In this document: positions 46,565-57,374 of the stretch, one piece after another | Numbering within the stretch: the stretch's first letter is position 1 | How the letters are laid out: each line of letters starts with the position of its first letter | DNA from: Stenotrophobium rhamnosiphilum | Lineage (GTDB): Bacteria > Pseudomonadota > Gammaproteobacteria > Nevskiales > Nevskiaceae | Length of the DNA stretch: 64,000 nt | Assembly (NCBI RefSeq): GCF_003052265.1 | Contig: NZ_QANS01000004.1 | Location: forward strand, 372,414-436,413 | Direction of reading: 5' to 3' | Notes under the pieces: model-generated | Seen by the model: the letters and a program-made list of their open reading frames with translations, nothing else | Database searches by the model: none | Told to the model about the DNA's origin: nothing | Program-made: the position numbers and the translations under genes

Positions 46565-46614
46565 GTGTGCAATCACTTTTCCTTTCTTTTTTGTTTATTT
46601 TTTGGAGCGGGCAC

Positions 46615-48039
46615 ATGTCGGATCGTTATCTGGAACTGTCTCACACCCCATTTGGTAAGGCCTTGGCCAGCTTGCTCGGCCTGCCTCAGCCACCGCGTCT
46701 GAAGCGCGCATCCGGCCCTTGGGCGCAGCAGCCTTTGATTGGCGTTCCTGCATTGGTTGGTGCAACGACCAATGCTCAGTTTGTAGCGCCATTGCTGAAG
46801 GCACTGACAGAAGCGGGCGCCACGCTGCGTATTCAGCCAGAACATGTTGGCCTGCCACTGATCAAAGCAGCTGCTCAGAAACTCGGCGTGACGCTGGCGG
46901 GCAATCCGGCCAAGGGTTCGGGCGATGCTCCAAGCGCACTTTATGTCGTCGACGCTTCTGGTCTGGCCAATCCGGCTCAGATCCGCGAGCTGTATGACTT
47001 CTTGCAGCCTGTCACTGGCGGAATTCCAGCCAATGGCCGTGTGCTGATTCTGTCACGCGCACCTTCCGAAGCTGGCGATGCTGCACACGTTGCCAGCGCC
47101 ACCGCGCTGCGTGGTTTCATCCGCGCGCTCGGCAAAGAAGTCGGCAAGAAAGGCATCACCGCCAACTTGCTGGAAGTTCAGACCGGCGCTGAAGACTGGC
47201 TGGCTGGTCCGCTGCGTTTCTTCCTGAGCGAACACTCAGCATTTATCAGCGGTCAGGTTCTGCCGGTAGGCGCTGGCCCACGCGAAGAACCGATTGCATT
47301 GTCTGGCTCGCTGCAAGGCAAAGTGGCTTTGGTCACCGGTGCTGCACGCGGCATCGGCGCTTCGATTGCCGAAACACTGGCACGCGAAGGCGCAACGATT
47401 ATCGGCATGGATCATCCTTCTGCTGAAGGTGGTCTGGCTGAAACGATGGCTCGCATCGGCGGCGTAGGTTTGGCTCTTGACGTTACCGCCAAAGACGCGG
47501 CTCAGCGCATCGCTGAAGAAGCCAACAAGAAATTTGGTGGCCTTGATATCGTTGTTCACAACGCGGGCGTGACACGCGACAAGATGCTTCGCAATATGGC
47601 GCCGCACCTGTGGGATATGGTGCTGGACATCAACTTCGGCGCGATCCTGCGCATCAACGAAGGCCTGCTCAAAGACGGCCTCAAAGATGGCGCACGCATG
47701 GTCTGCATCTCGTCCATCGGCGGCATCAGCGGCAACGCGGGTCAAACCAACTACGCTGCGACCAAGGCCGGCATCATTGGCTACGCCTCATCAATGGCAT
47801 CAACCATGGCTCGCCATGGTGGCGCGATCAACGCTGTGGCTCCAGGCTTCATCGAAACCGCAATGACGGCGCAGATGCCGGTTGGTCCACGTGAAGTCGG
47901 CCGTCGTCTCAGCTCGCTGGGTCAGGGCGGCATGCCGATCGACATCGCCGAAGCAGTGACTTTCTTTGCTTCACACGCTGCGGGCGGCATCAACGGCCAG
48001 ACTTTGCGTGTTTGCGGCCAGAATTTCATGGGCGCTTAA
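46615..48039 (+). CDS. High-molecular-weight FabG-type 3-oxoacyl reductase
   Basis: 474 residues from the ATG at 46615 (GGAG 7 bases before). The C-terminal 240 residues are a classical SDR (VTGAARGIGASIAETL, HNAGVTRDKML, catalytic Ser in ISSIGGISG and YAATKAG). The N-terminal half of about 220 residues is a degenerate Rossmann/flavodoxin-like domain, the architecture of FabG4-type HMwFabG proteins, which reduce long 3-oxoacyl-CoA/ACP. An upstream in-frame ATG at 46567 is a poor match. Confidence 0.88.
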   Translation: MSDRYLELSHTPFGKALASLLGLPQPPRLKRASGPWAQQPLIGVPALVGATTNAQFVAPLLKALTEAGATLRIQPEHVGLPLIKAAAQKLGVTLAGNPAKGSGDAPSALYVVDASGLANPAQIRELYDFLQPVTGGIPANGRVLILSRAPSEAGDAAHVASATALRGFIRALGKEVGKKGITANLLEVQTGAEDWLAGPLRFFLSEHSAFISGQVLPVGAGPREEPIALSGSLQGKVALVTGAARGIGASIAETLAREGATIIGMDHPSAEGGLAETMARIGGVGLALDVTAKDAAQRIAEEANKKFGGLDIVVHNAGVTRDKMLRNMAPHLWDMVLDINFGAILRINEGLLKDGLKDGARMVCISSIGGISGNAGQTNYAATKAGIIGYASSMASTMARHGGAINAVAPGFIETAMTAQMPVGPREVGRRLSSLGQGGMPIDIAEAVTFFASHAAGGINGQTLRVCGQNFMGA

Positions 48040-48054
48040 GCCCACAATCTGTCA

Positions 48055-48125
48055 TCCTGTGCGTCGCGCAACGGTACTTGTTCCGGCGCACAGGACGATA
48101 GGGCCTCACGGACGACTTTGAGGCC
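48055..48125 (+). terminator. Hairpin pair after the FabG-like gene
   Basis: Stem TCCTGTGCG (48055-48063) / CGCACAGGA (48087-48095), then GGCCTC (48102-48107) / GAGGCC (48120-48125). Possible terminator or repeat; no T-run follows. Confidence 0.4.
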
Positions 48126-48152
48126 ACCCGCAATACCCAGATTCATTGATTT

Positions 48153-48205
48153 GAATGTGAAGAAATAGATTTAATTATTATATGATTCAATTAAATATCA
48201 CATTC
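48153..48205. promoter_or_regulatory. Nested inverted repeats upstream of ribA
   Basis: Outer arms GAATGTGA (48153-48160) and TCACATTC (48198-48205) enclose inner arms ATTTAATT (48169-48176) and AATTAAAT (48189-48196). The AT-rich element ends 35 bases before the ribA start. It does not resemble the FMN riboswitch. It may be an operator or leader hairpin. Confidence 0.45.
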
Positions 48206-48240
48206 TTGGCAGCGATTTCAGTTTCACAGGGAGCAATCTA

Positions 48241-48828
48241 ATGGCTCTCGAACACATCGCTGAATCCGTTTTACCTACCCAATTCGGCGAATTCCGCATC
48301 AGCGTCTATAACGCCGCGGATGGCAAAGAGCATGTCGTGCTCTCCATGGGCGACCTGAAAGGCGAACCACCCCTGATCCGCATTCACTCCGAATGCCTCA
48401 CCGGTGACGCACTGTTCTCGCTGCGCTGCGACTGCGGCGCACAGCTTGAAGCGGCATTAGAAAAAATTTCGGACGAAGGTCGAGGCGCTGTGCTGTATCT
48501 GCGTCAGGAAGGACGCGGCATTGGTCTTGGCAACAAGATTCGAGCCTATGCCTTGCAGGATCGCGGCGCTGATACCGTCGAAGCGAATCATCAGCTCGGC
48601 TTTCCAGCCGATGCGCGTGAATACAGCTTGGCTATTGAACTGCTCAAGTGTCTGGATTTGTGCCACATCAAATTGATGACCAACAATCCACGCAAGTTTG
48701 ATGCGCTTAAAGCGGCGGGCATTGAAGTGGTTGAGCGCGTTGCATTGGAATCGGGCCGTAATCCGCACAACGCAAAATACCTCGACGCCAAACGCGCCAA
48801 ATTAGGCCACTGGTTAACGCTTCCGTAA
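48241..48828 (+). CDS. ribA: GTP cyclohydrolase II
   Basis: First step of riboflavin synthesis. 195 residues. Zinc cysteines in SECLTGDALFSLRCDCG, then the GTP-binding LRQEGRGIGLGNKIRAY and LMTNNPRKFDAL. It is a stand-alone RibA, without a RibB domain. The next gene begins immediately after the stop. Confidence 0.95.
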   Translation: MALEHIAESVLPTQFGEFRISVYNAADGKEHVVLSMGDLKGEPPLIRIHSECLTGDALFSLRCDCGAQLEAALEKISDEGRGAVLYLRQEGRGIGLGNKIRAYALQDRGADTVEANHQLGFPADAREYSLAIELLKCLDLCHIKLMTNNPRKFDALKAAGIEVVERVALESGRNPHNAKYLDAKRAKLGHWLTLP

Positions 48829-50832
48829 ATGAGTGACACGGTGAACACCACGCCGCCGCAACCTCAGCGTGGGATTCTGCGCGAGATGGGTTCGCTTACC
48901 GTTTCCACTTATAAAGTCTCACGCAGCTTCGTGCCGCTTCTGCGCACGCTCGCGCATGAAAATGATGTGACCCGCGAAGAGTTATCAGCGGCCATCGATG
49001 AAACGTACAACACGCTCTACAAGCATCCTTTGATGCATCAGACCGGGCGTGTCACCAGTTATCTGCGCAAGCGTCGCCTGATTCCGAACGAGCAATCGAC
49101 CGAAGAACTGATTCGCTTCGTCGTTGAGCAAGTGGTTGCGCGCTCACCGATGCCAGTGCCTGATGCACTCGTTCAAGAGTTTTGGCAGTTCTTTAACGAG
49201 TTGTTCTCTTCACCCGAACTGAAAGGTCTTGGCGAGTTGACGCTCGACATGTCACGCCTCGTACTTAAAACCTACGAGCCGCAGCTGGTTGAGATCATCA
49301 ACATTCTCAAAGCGGGTCGTCGCTTCAATCAATGGCAACTGAATGAGCTGCTGCGTCGCGCTGCGACGGTGCGTCACGATGCTGTGATTGTGCAGCGTCA
49401 GATCAAAGCGCTGCGCTACATCAAGCCATTCTTTCAAACCGACGCAAAAGATTTCAAAGGGCAGGCACAGATCGTTGCGCAGATGGTGCGTGAGTTCGGT
49501 CCGTTCTTTATCAAGATGGCGCAGGTTGCGGCTGCCAATGCTGATTTCCTGCCTGAAGAAATCGCACGTGAATTAGCGGTATTTCACGAAGACGTGCCGC
49601 CGATGACTGAAGAAGAAGTCAACGCGGCGTTCATCGAGTGCTACGGTAAGTTGCCGCATAAGTTGTATCTGGATTTTGATGCAGCACGACCAGTGAAGTC
49701 TGGTTCGATTGGCTCGGTTTACTTCGCTAAAAAACCTTTTATCGAAGACGGCAAAGAAGTGCTGCGTCCCGTCGTGATCAAGGTCGGTCGCCAGAACATT
49801 GATCGTGAATTCGCGATTGGGAAACTCGTACTCGGCCTTGCGATTATGTCTTCGCAATACTGGGCTCCTCACTCCAAGCTCGCGCCGTTCTTGCGTGCAA
49901 TGCAGGAGCAGGTTGATGAGTTTGTTGCGGGCTTTATGGAAGAGCTCGACTTTGAGCAAGAAGCCAAAAACCATTTGCGCTTCTATCAACGCAGCCTCAG
50001 CAGCAAGGCTTATCGCGTGCCGGTTCTGCATGCCAGCTCACGTCGCATTCTTGAAATGGAATATCTCAGCGATGCTGACAGTCTGACTCGCGCTCTGCGC
50101 AAAATGCCACGCAGTCAGCGTCGCCAATTCCAATTCCAGATTGCGGATCGTTTGCTCTACACCGTTCTGCATCACGTCTTGGTGCATCGCGAAATGCATG
50201 GCGATTTGCATCCCGGCAACATCATGGTCGGTTCAGACGGCGCATTGCATCTGATCGATTGGGGCAATGTCGTTTCACTTGATGGCAAGTGGAGCGCCGT
50301 TTGGGATTACCTCGCAGGCGCCATTCTCGCCGACACCGAACTCCTCGCCGATGCGCTAATCCGCGTCAGTACGCAGCCAGAAGCCAACAGCGCGCGCCGT
50401 GCAGAAATCAAAGCTGCGCTGGATGAAACGCTGGCCAAGAAAGATGTGCGTCCGCTGACACGCCGTAATTTCATTGGCGAACTACGTCGCGGTGGTACCG
50501 CGGGATTACATCAGCGCGGACAGAGCGTTTTGCATTTGATGTCCAACACGCAGCAGGTCGGTCTGGTTTTACGTCGTGACTATTTGCATCTGTCGCGTGC
50601 GCTATTCGCAGCGGCCGGCAGCTTTGGTTCGCTCTACGAAGAAACCCCGAAAAAATATCTGGCACGCGACATCGCTTTAAGCCTTGTCCGCATGCCTGTC
50701 ACGGCGACACAAAATCGCCTGCATCATGAAGTCGGCAACCTGCGCTCACGTATCGCGCGCTACTTGCCATTGCCGCGCTCAGTTCGCGAGCGCCTCGCCA
50801 TCCAGCATCAACCAGCCGCTAATGCTCTATAA
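48829..50832 (+). CDS. ABC1/UbiB-like kinase-fold protein with altered motifs
   Basis: 667-residue ABC1 (UbiB/COQ8) family member. The N-terminal 200 residues are helical. Family motif KxGQ is K229-M-A-Q232, with Ala for Gly, and the Ala-rich loop (usually AAAS) is SGSIGS (291-296). Catalytic parts are intact: HGDLHPGN at 457-464 and DWG at 477-479. The family controls quinone or lipid processes; what this divergent member does is unknown. It begins right after ribA and overlaps pyrD by 11 bases. Confidence 0.85.
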   Translation: MSDTVNTTPPQPQRGILREMGSLTVSTYKVSRSFVPLLRTLAHENDVTREELSAAIDETYNTLYKHPLMHQTGRVTSYLRKRRLIPNEQSTEELIRFVVEQVVARSPMPVPDALVQEFWQFFNELFSSPELKGLGELTLDMSRLVLKTYEPQLVEIINILKAGRRFNQWQLNELLRRAATVRHDAVIVQRQIKALRYIKPFFQTDAKDFKGQAQIVAQMVREFGPFFIKMAQVAAANADFLPEEIARELAVFHEDVPPMTEEEVNAAFIECYGKLPHKLYLDFDAARPVKSGSIGSVYFAKKPFIEDGKEVLRPVVIKVGRQNIDREFAIGKLVLGLAIMSSQYWAPHSKLAPFLRAMQEQVDEFVAGFMEELDFEQEAKNHLRFYQRSLSSKAYRVPVLHASSRRILEMEYLSDADSLTRALRKMPRSQRRQFQFQIADRLLYTVLHHVLVHREMHGDLHPGNIMVGSDGALHLIDWGNVVSLDGKWSAVWDYLAGAILADTELLADALIRVSTQPEANSARRAEIKAALDETLAKKDVRPLTRRNFIGELRRGGTAGLHQRGQSVLHLMSNTQQVGLVLRRDYLHLSRALFAAAGSFGSLYEETPKKYLARDIALSLVRMPVTATQNRLHHEVGNLRSRIARYLPLPRSVRERLAIQHQPAANAL

Positions 50833-51829
50833 CCTCGCTCGCAGTGCGCTATTCCGTTTAGACGCCGAACACGCGCATGAGCTCACGCTCGCAACCTTCA
50901 AGAATTTCCCGCGACTGGCGACAGCGCCATTTGCCTGCCAAACCTCGGCAAAGCCCGTCGAATTGATGGGACTCAAGTTCCCCAATCGCGTGGGACTCGC
51001 AGCGGGTCTCGACAAGAACGGTGAGTGCATTGAAGCTTGGGCACGACTCGGCTTTGGCTTTATCGAGGTCGGCACGGTGACGCCACGTGCACAGCCGGGC
51101 AATCCAAAGCCCCGCATGTTCCGCCTGCCGCAGCATCAGGCGATCATCAATCGCCTTGGCTTCAACAATAAAGGCGTCGACTATCTGTTGGCGCAGATTG
51201 AACGCACCGACTACAAAGGCATTCTCGGCATCAACATCGGTAAGAATTTTGATACGCCGATTGAAAATGCCGCTGACGACTATTTGATCTGTCTGCGTAA
51301 GGCTCACGCCGCCGCCAGCTACATCACCGTCAACATTTCTTCGCCGAACACCAAGAACCTGCGTGATCTACAGGACGAAGAGCGCCTCAATGATCTGCTG
51401 CGTCAAATACGCGATGAGCGCGTGAAGCTCGCGCAAGAGCAGGGCGTTCGCAAACCCTTGCTGGTGAAGATCGCGCCGGACATTTCCGGCACTCAAATTG
51501 AACATATCGCCCAAGCCGCTAAACAGTTCGATATCGATGGCCTGATCGCCACCAATACCACCGTCACACGGCCGCAACTTGGCGACGAGATACTTGCTAA
51601 AGAGCAGGGTGGATTGTCTGGGGCGCCGTTACGCGAGCTAGCCAATGAAACCCTGCGCAAATTGCGCACAGCAGTGGGTCCAGACTTCACGCTGGTGGGC
51701 GTAGGCGGCATTGTGAGCGGGGACGACGCACTGGCTAAAAGACAGGCTGGAGCCGATCTGGTGCAGGTTTACACAGGGTTTATCTACCAAGGCCCGTCCC
51801 TGATCGGGGACTGTGCGAAAAAAGTATAA
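50822..51829 (+). CDS. pyrD: Dihydroorotate dehydrogenase (quinone)
   Basis: Class 2, membrane-associated enzyme of pyrimidine synthesis. 335 residues from the ATG at 50822: N-terminal amphipathic helix YNLARSALFRLDAEHAHEL, GLAAGLDKNGE, NISSPNTKNLR with the catalytic Ser, and GLSGAPL. The upstream in-frame start at 50684 lies within the preceding gene and is rejected. Confidence 0.95.
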   Translation: MLYNLARSALFRLDAEHAHELTLATFKNFPRLATAPFACQTSAKPVELMGLKFPNRVGLAAGLDKNGECIEAWARLGFGFIEVGTVTPRAQPGNPKPRMFRLPQHQAIINRLGFNNKGVDYLLAQIERTDYKGILGINIGKNFDTPIENAADDYLICLRKAHAAASYITVNISSPNTKNLRDLQDEERLNDLLRQIRDERVKLAQEQGVRKPLLVKIAPDISGTQIEHIAQAAKQFDIDGLIATNTTVTRPQLGDEILAKEQGGLSGAPLRELANETLRKLRTAVGPDFTLVGVGGIVSGDDALAKRQAGADLVQVYTGFIYQGPSLIGDCAKKV

Positions 51830-51929
51830 GTTAAGCTAAATTTCTAACTTGGCACTAGTGTGTAAATCCAGTAGATTCCGCTTGCACTTAAAACAAAAAT
51901 CTTCATACATCAATATCAGGGATATAAAA

Positions 51930-53063
51930 ATGTACAAGAAACTATGGGGCATAGCGGTACTCGGCGCTGCGTTTAGCGCACCGGCATTCGCAGTGACCAC
52001 GGATGGCTACGAAATCCCGTACGTCGCTGCTCAATACGCACGTGAATTTGGTGATAGCGCTCGCGATTCCGAAGACGGCAACGGCTACCAGCTGACTTTC
52101 GGTTGGCCTCTTGCAGATTCCAGCCTCGCCATTGAAGGTTTCTTCTATGACGTTGGCCGCAATCGCAACATCGACGGCAACAAAGACTACCAAACGATCG
52201 TTGGCGCTGACCTCGTAAAAGATCTTGGCCTGTTTACCTGGAACGGTAACTACACCAAGTATCTGCCTAGCTTTAAGCCTTTCGGCTTGGTTGGCCTTGA
52301 AGCCGCTTATGAAGACGTTCGTGGCCAGCAGGACTGGCACCCGGCTGCCAACATCGGCGCTGGCTTGCTCTTCCCACTGCCTTGGTACGGCGCTGCAATC
52401 CGTACGGAAGGTCGCGCTCAGGTTCAGGTTAACGACAAGTCGGTAGCAAACGAAGATGTTCTGATCGACTACCGTTTCACCATCGGTATCCAGATCCCGC
52501 TCACCCCGTTCTTCAAAGATCGCGTTACGCCAGCTGCTTCGGCCTGCGGCGTACAAGTGGTTGACCTCAACGGCGCAGCTCGCACCGATTGCGGCACCGC
52601 TGACTCCGACAAAGACGGCGTTCTGGACGCAGCTGACAAGTGCCCAGGCACGGCTCAGGGCTTGCCAGTTGGCCCAGATGGTTGCCCAGCAGCTATCGGC
52701 CAGGCTGTACCGGCTCCGGCTAACCCGCTCAACCTCAAGGGCGTGAACTTTGAAAATGACTCAGCCACACTGACCTCAGCATCGCATGCGATTCTGGACG
52801 GTGCTGCTGCAACGCTGAACGCTCAGCCAAACGACAATGCTGAAATCGCCGGTTACACCGACGCTAACGGCCAGCCAGAGTACAACCTGACCCTGTCGAA
52901 GCAGCGCGCTGAATCGGTACGTCAGTACCTGATCAGCAAAGGCGTTGATGCAGCTCGCTTGACCGCTAACGGTTACGGCGAAGCCAACCCAGTTGCTGGC
53001 AACGACACCGACGCAGGCCGCGAAGCCAACCGTCGCGTTGAGCTGAAGCTGCAAGTTAAGTAA
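51930..53063 (+). CDS. OmpA family outer membrane protein
   Basis: 377 residues from the ATG at 51930 (AGGGA 7 bases before). Signal peptide (LWGIAVLGAAFSAPAFA), an eight-strand-barrel-like N-terminal domain, a calcium-type thrombospondin-3-like repeat (DSDKDGVLDAADKCPGT), and the C-terminal peptidoglycan-binding OmpA domain (LTLSKQRAESVRQYLISKGV, ANRRVELKL). Followed by a strong terminator. Confidence 0.92.
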   Translation: MYKKLWGIAVLGAAFSAPAFAVTTDGYEIPYVAAQYAREFGDSARDSEDGNGYQLTFGWPLADSSLAIEGFFYDVGRNRNIDGNKDYQTIVGADLVKDLGLFTWNGNYTKYLPSFKPFGLVGLEAAYEDVRGQQDWHPAANIGAGLLFPLPWYGAAIRTEGRAQVQVNDKSVANEDVLIDYRFTIGIQIPLTPFFKDRVTPAASACGVQVVDLNGAARTDCGTADSDKDGVLDAADKCPGTAQGLPVGPDGCPAAIGQAVPAPANPLNLKGVNFENDSATLTSASHAILDGAAATLNAQPNDNAEIAGYTDANGQPEYNLTLSKQRAESVRQYLISKGVDAARLTANGYGEANPVAGNDTDAGREANRRVELKLQVK

Positions 53064-53082
53064 TAAGTAGTCAGTACAAAAA

Positions 53083-53115
53083 AGCCCGTGTCGAGATAAC
53101 TCGACATGGGCTTTT
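53083..53115 (+). terminator. Rho-independent terminator after the OmpA gene
   Basis: AGCCCGTGTCGAG (53083-53095) pairs with CTCGACATGGGCT (53100-53112), one mismatch, loop ATAA, followed by TTT. A run of A precedes it, so it may work in both directions. Confidence 0.88.
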
Positions 53116-53161
53116 CTATGCGCGTTAGAAACGCGGCGATCCGGTTTACAATTGCATCATC

Positions 53162-53362
53162 GTGAACACTTCTGAAATCGCCTCTCCCTGCATCAATATC
53201 TGCGAGCTAGACACAGCGAACATTTGCGTTGGCTGCGGTCGTTCGCTTAATGAAATTGGCGAGTGGTCAGTTGTCGATGGCTCTCGCAAACAAGCTATCT
53301 GTGACGCTGCTGCTCAGCGTCTCAAAATGATGGAAGCCCATGGAAAACATTCAGCTCAGTGA
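53162..53362 (+). CDS. DUF1289 small cysteine protein
   Basis: 66 residues with the DUF1289 cysteines in SPCINICELD and ICVGCGRSLNEIGEW. Function unknown; probably metal-binding. Start is GTG at 53162. Its 3' end overlaps the thioesterase gene by 23 bases. Confidence 0.82.
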   Translation: MNTSEIASPCINICELDTANICVGCGRSLNEIGEWSVVDGSRKQAICDAAAQRLKMMEAHGKHSAQ

Positions 53363-53777
53363 CTTTGGCCATGTTGTACGGATTCCGACGCGTTGGTCGG
53401 ATCTCGATGCGCTTGGCCATGTGAATAACACCAAGTTCTTCACCTTCGATGAAGACGTGCGCTTGTCTTACTTCAAAGAGCAAATGGACAAGCCAAGCTT
53501 CTGGAAAGAGCAGGGCATCATCCTTGCCAATATCAGTGCCGACTTCATTTCACAGCTACATCACCCGGCTGATTTGCAGGCAGGTTTCCGCGTGATTTCG
53601 ATTGGTCGCTCAAGCCTCAAAACACTGGCGGGCATTTTTAATGGCGACAAGCTGGTTGCCGTGACACGCGGCACGATTGTGTGGTTTGACTACGTTAATC
53701 AGAAATCGATGGCGGTGCCGGAAGATGTACGTCAGTGGATCCGTGCGCGCGAAAAGATTGCGCCGGCGGAAGGCTAG
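53340..53777 (+). CDS. 4HBT acyl-CoA thioesterase
   Basis: 145-residue hotdog-fold protein. Motif RWSDLDALGHVNNTKFFTFDEDVRLSYF contains the Asp and His of the 4-hydroxybenzoyl-CoA thioesterase family (YbgC/FadM-like; short form SDLDALGHVNNTKFF). Substrate unknown. Its stop overlaps that of the convergent gene by 4 bases. Confidence 0.87.
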   Translation: MENIQLSDFGHVVRIPTRWSDLDALGHVNNTKFFTFDEDVRLSYFKEQMDKPSFWKEQGIILANISADFISQLHHPADLQAGFRVISIGRSSLKTLAGIFNGDKLVAVTRGTIVWFDYVNQKSMAVPEDVRQWIRAREKIAPAEG

Positions 53778-54271
53778 AGTTTCAAATCTCTGAATTCAGC
53801 AGCCGGTGGCGACTCTTGCCACCAAGTATCAAATTCACGTTTCTGATCTCGCGCCAGCAAAGGCGCGTGCGCGTAGTAACGCGCTTCTAATTGGTCCGGC
53901 GAATCACGCAGTAACAACGCGGATTCATCGATGATCAAAAACTCTTTCCGGAGCAGTTGTCGCTCAGACAACAATTCTCGAAATTCGATGCGGCTGGATA
54001 AACGTCTACCCAATTCAATCAATCGATGCCCCGTACGCATTGCTGCTGACGGCGTATGCACGAGCACACGCAGTCTTGCGCGTTGATGACTGAGGAGAAA
54101 GGTTTGCAGCGGCGAAATAAAATCTTCGCTGCTATACGTGCGTCGATCGAGGCCCTGACTAAACAGGGTGATGTCCATTTTTGCAGACGCAACTAAAGCT
54201 GACGCTCGAAGCAGAAACTCGGCTTGGCCGCTGACGACCTCTATCTCGGGTTTCTGCGGTTCGAGCGCCAT
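53774..54271 (-). CDS. Hypothetical protein, possibly phospholipase-D-like fold
   Basis: 165 residues. Alternating strands (MDITLFSQGLDRRTY, LRVLVHTP, EFLIIDESALLLRDS) suggest a PLD-superfamily half-domain, but no HKD motif is present, so it would be non-catalytic. Not recognised further. 11 bases downstream of purB on the minus strand. Confidence 0.7.
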   Translation of the reverse strand: MALEPQKPEIEVVSGQAEFLLRASALVASAKMDITLFSQGLDRRTYSSEDFISPLQTFLLSHQRARLRVLVHTPSAAMRTGHRLIELGRRLSSRIEFRELLSERQLLRKEFLIIDESALLLRDSPDQLEARYYAHAPLLARDQKREFDTWWQESPPAAEFRDLKL

Positions 54272-54282
54272 TTAGATCACCG

Positions 54283-57162
<2,880 letters not shown>

Positions 57163-57327
57163 GCGGGCTCGCTTCGCGAGCATTGCTCGCGGAGCCCGCG
57201 AACGCCCGGCCAAGGATGGCCGGGCCGGGCTCTCAAGTGGAGATGCTGCTGCGCCATGGACGGCAGAGTTAGCCCACTAAGTGGCGAGCCCCTGAAATTC
57301 GGTCGGAATCGGTGCGCACGGCGCACC
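57163..57327. repeat. Cluster of palindromic repeats between the two fumarase genes
   Basis: Stems in order: GCGGGCTC/GAGCCCGC (57163-57199) with an inner CGCGAGC/GCTCGCG, GCCCGGCCA/TGGCCGGGC (57204-57225), and GGTGCGC/GCGCACC (57311-57327). The last, with its following CCTACG, resembles a dispersed proteobacterial repeat. The first may terminate fumC. Confidence 0.7.
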
Positions 57328-57374
57328 CTACGTTAGAATACGCACCCTCAAATCCCGCCAGCCACCGCAAGCAC

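Noticed and set aside
48120-48240. FMN riboswitch upstream of ribA
   Set aside because: The conserved RFN segments are absent; only AT-rich inverted repeats are seen.
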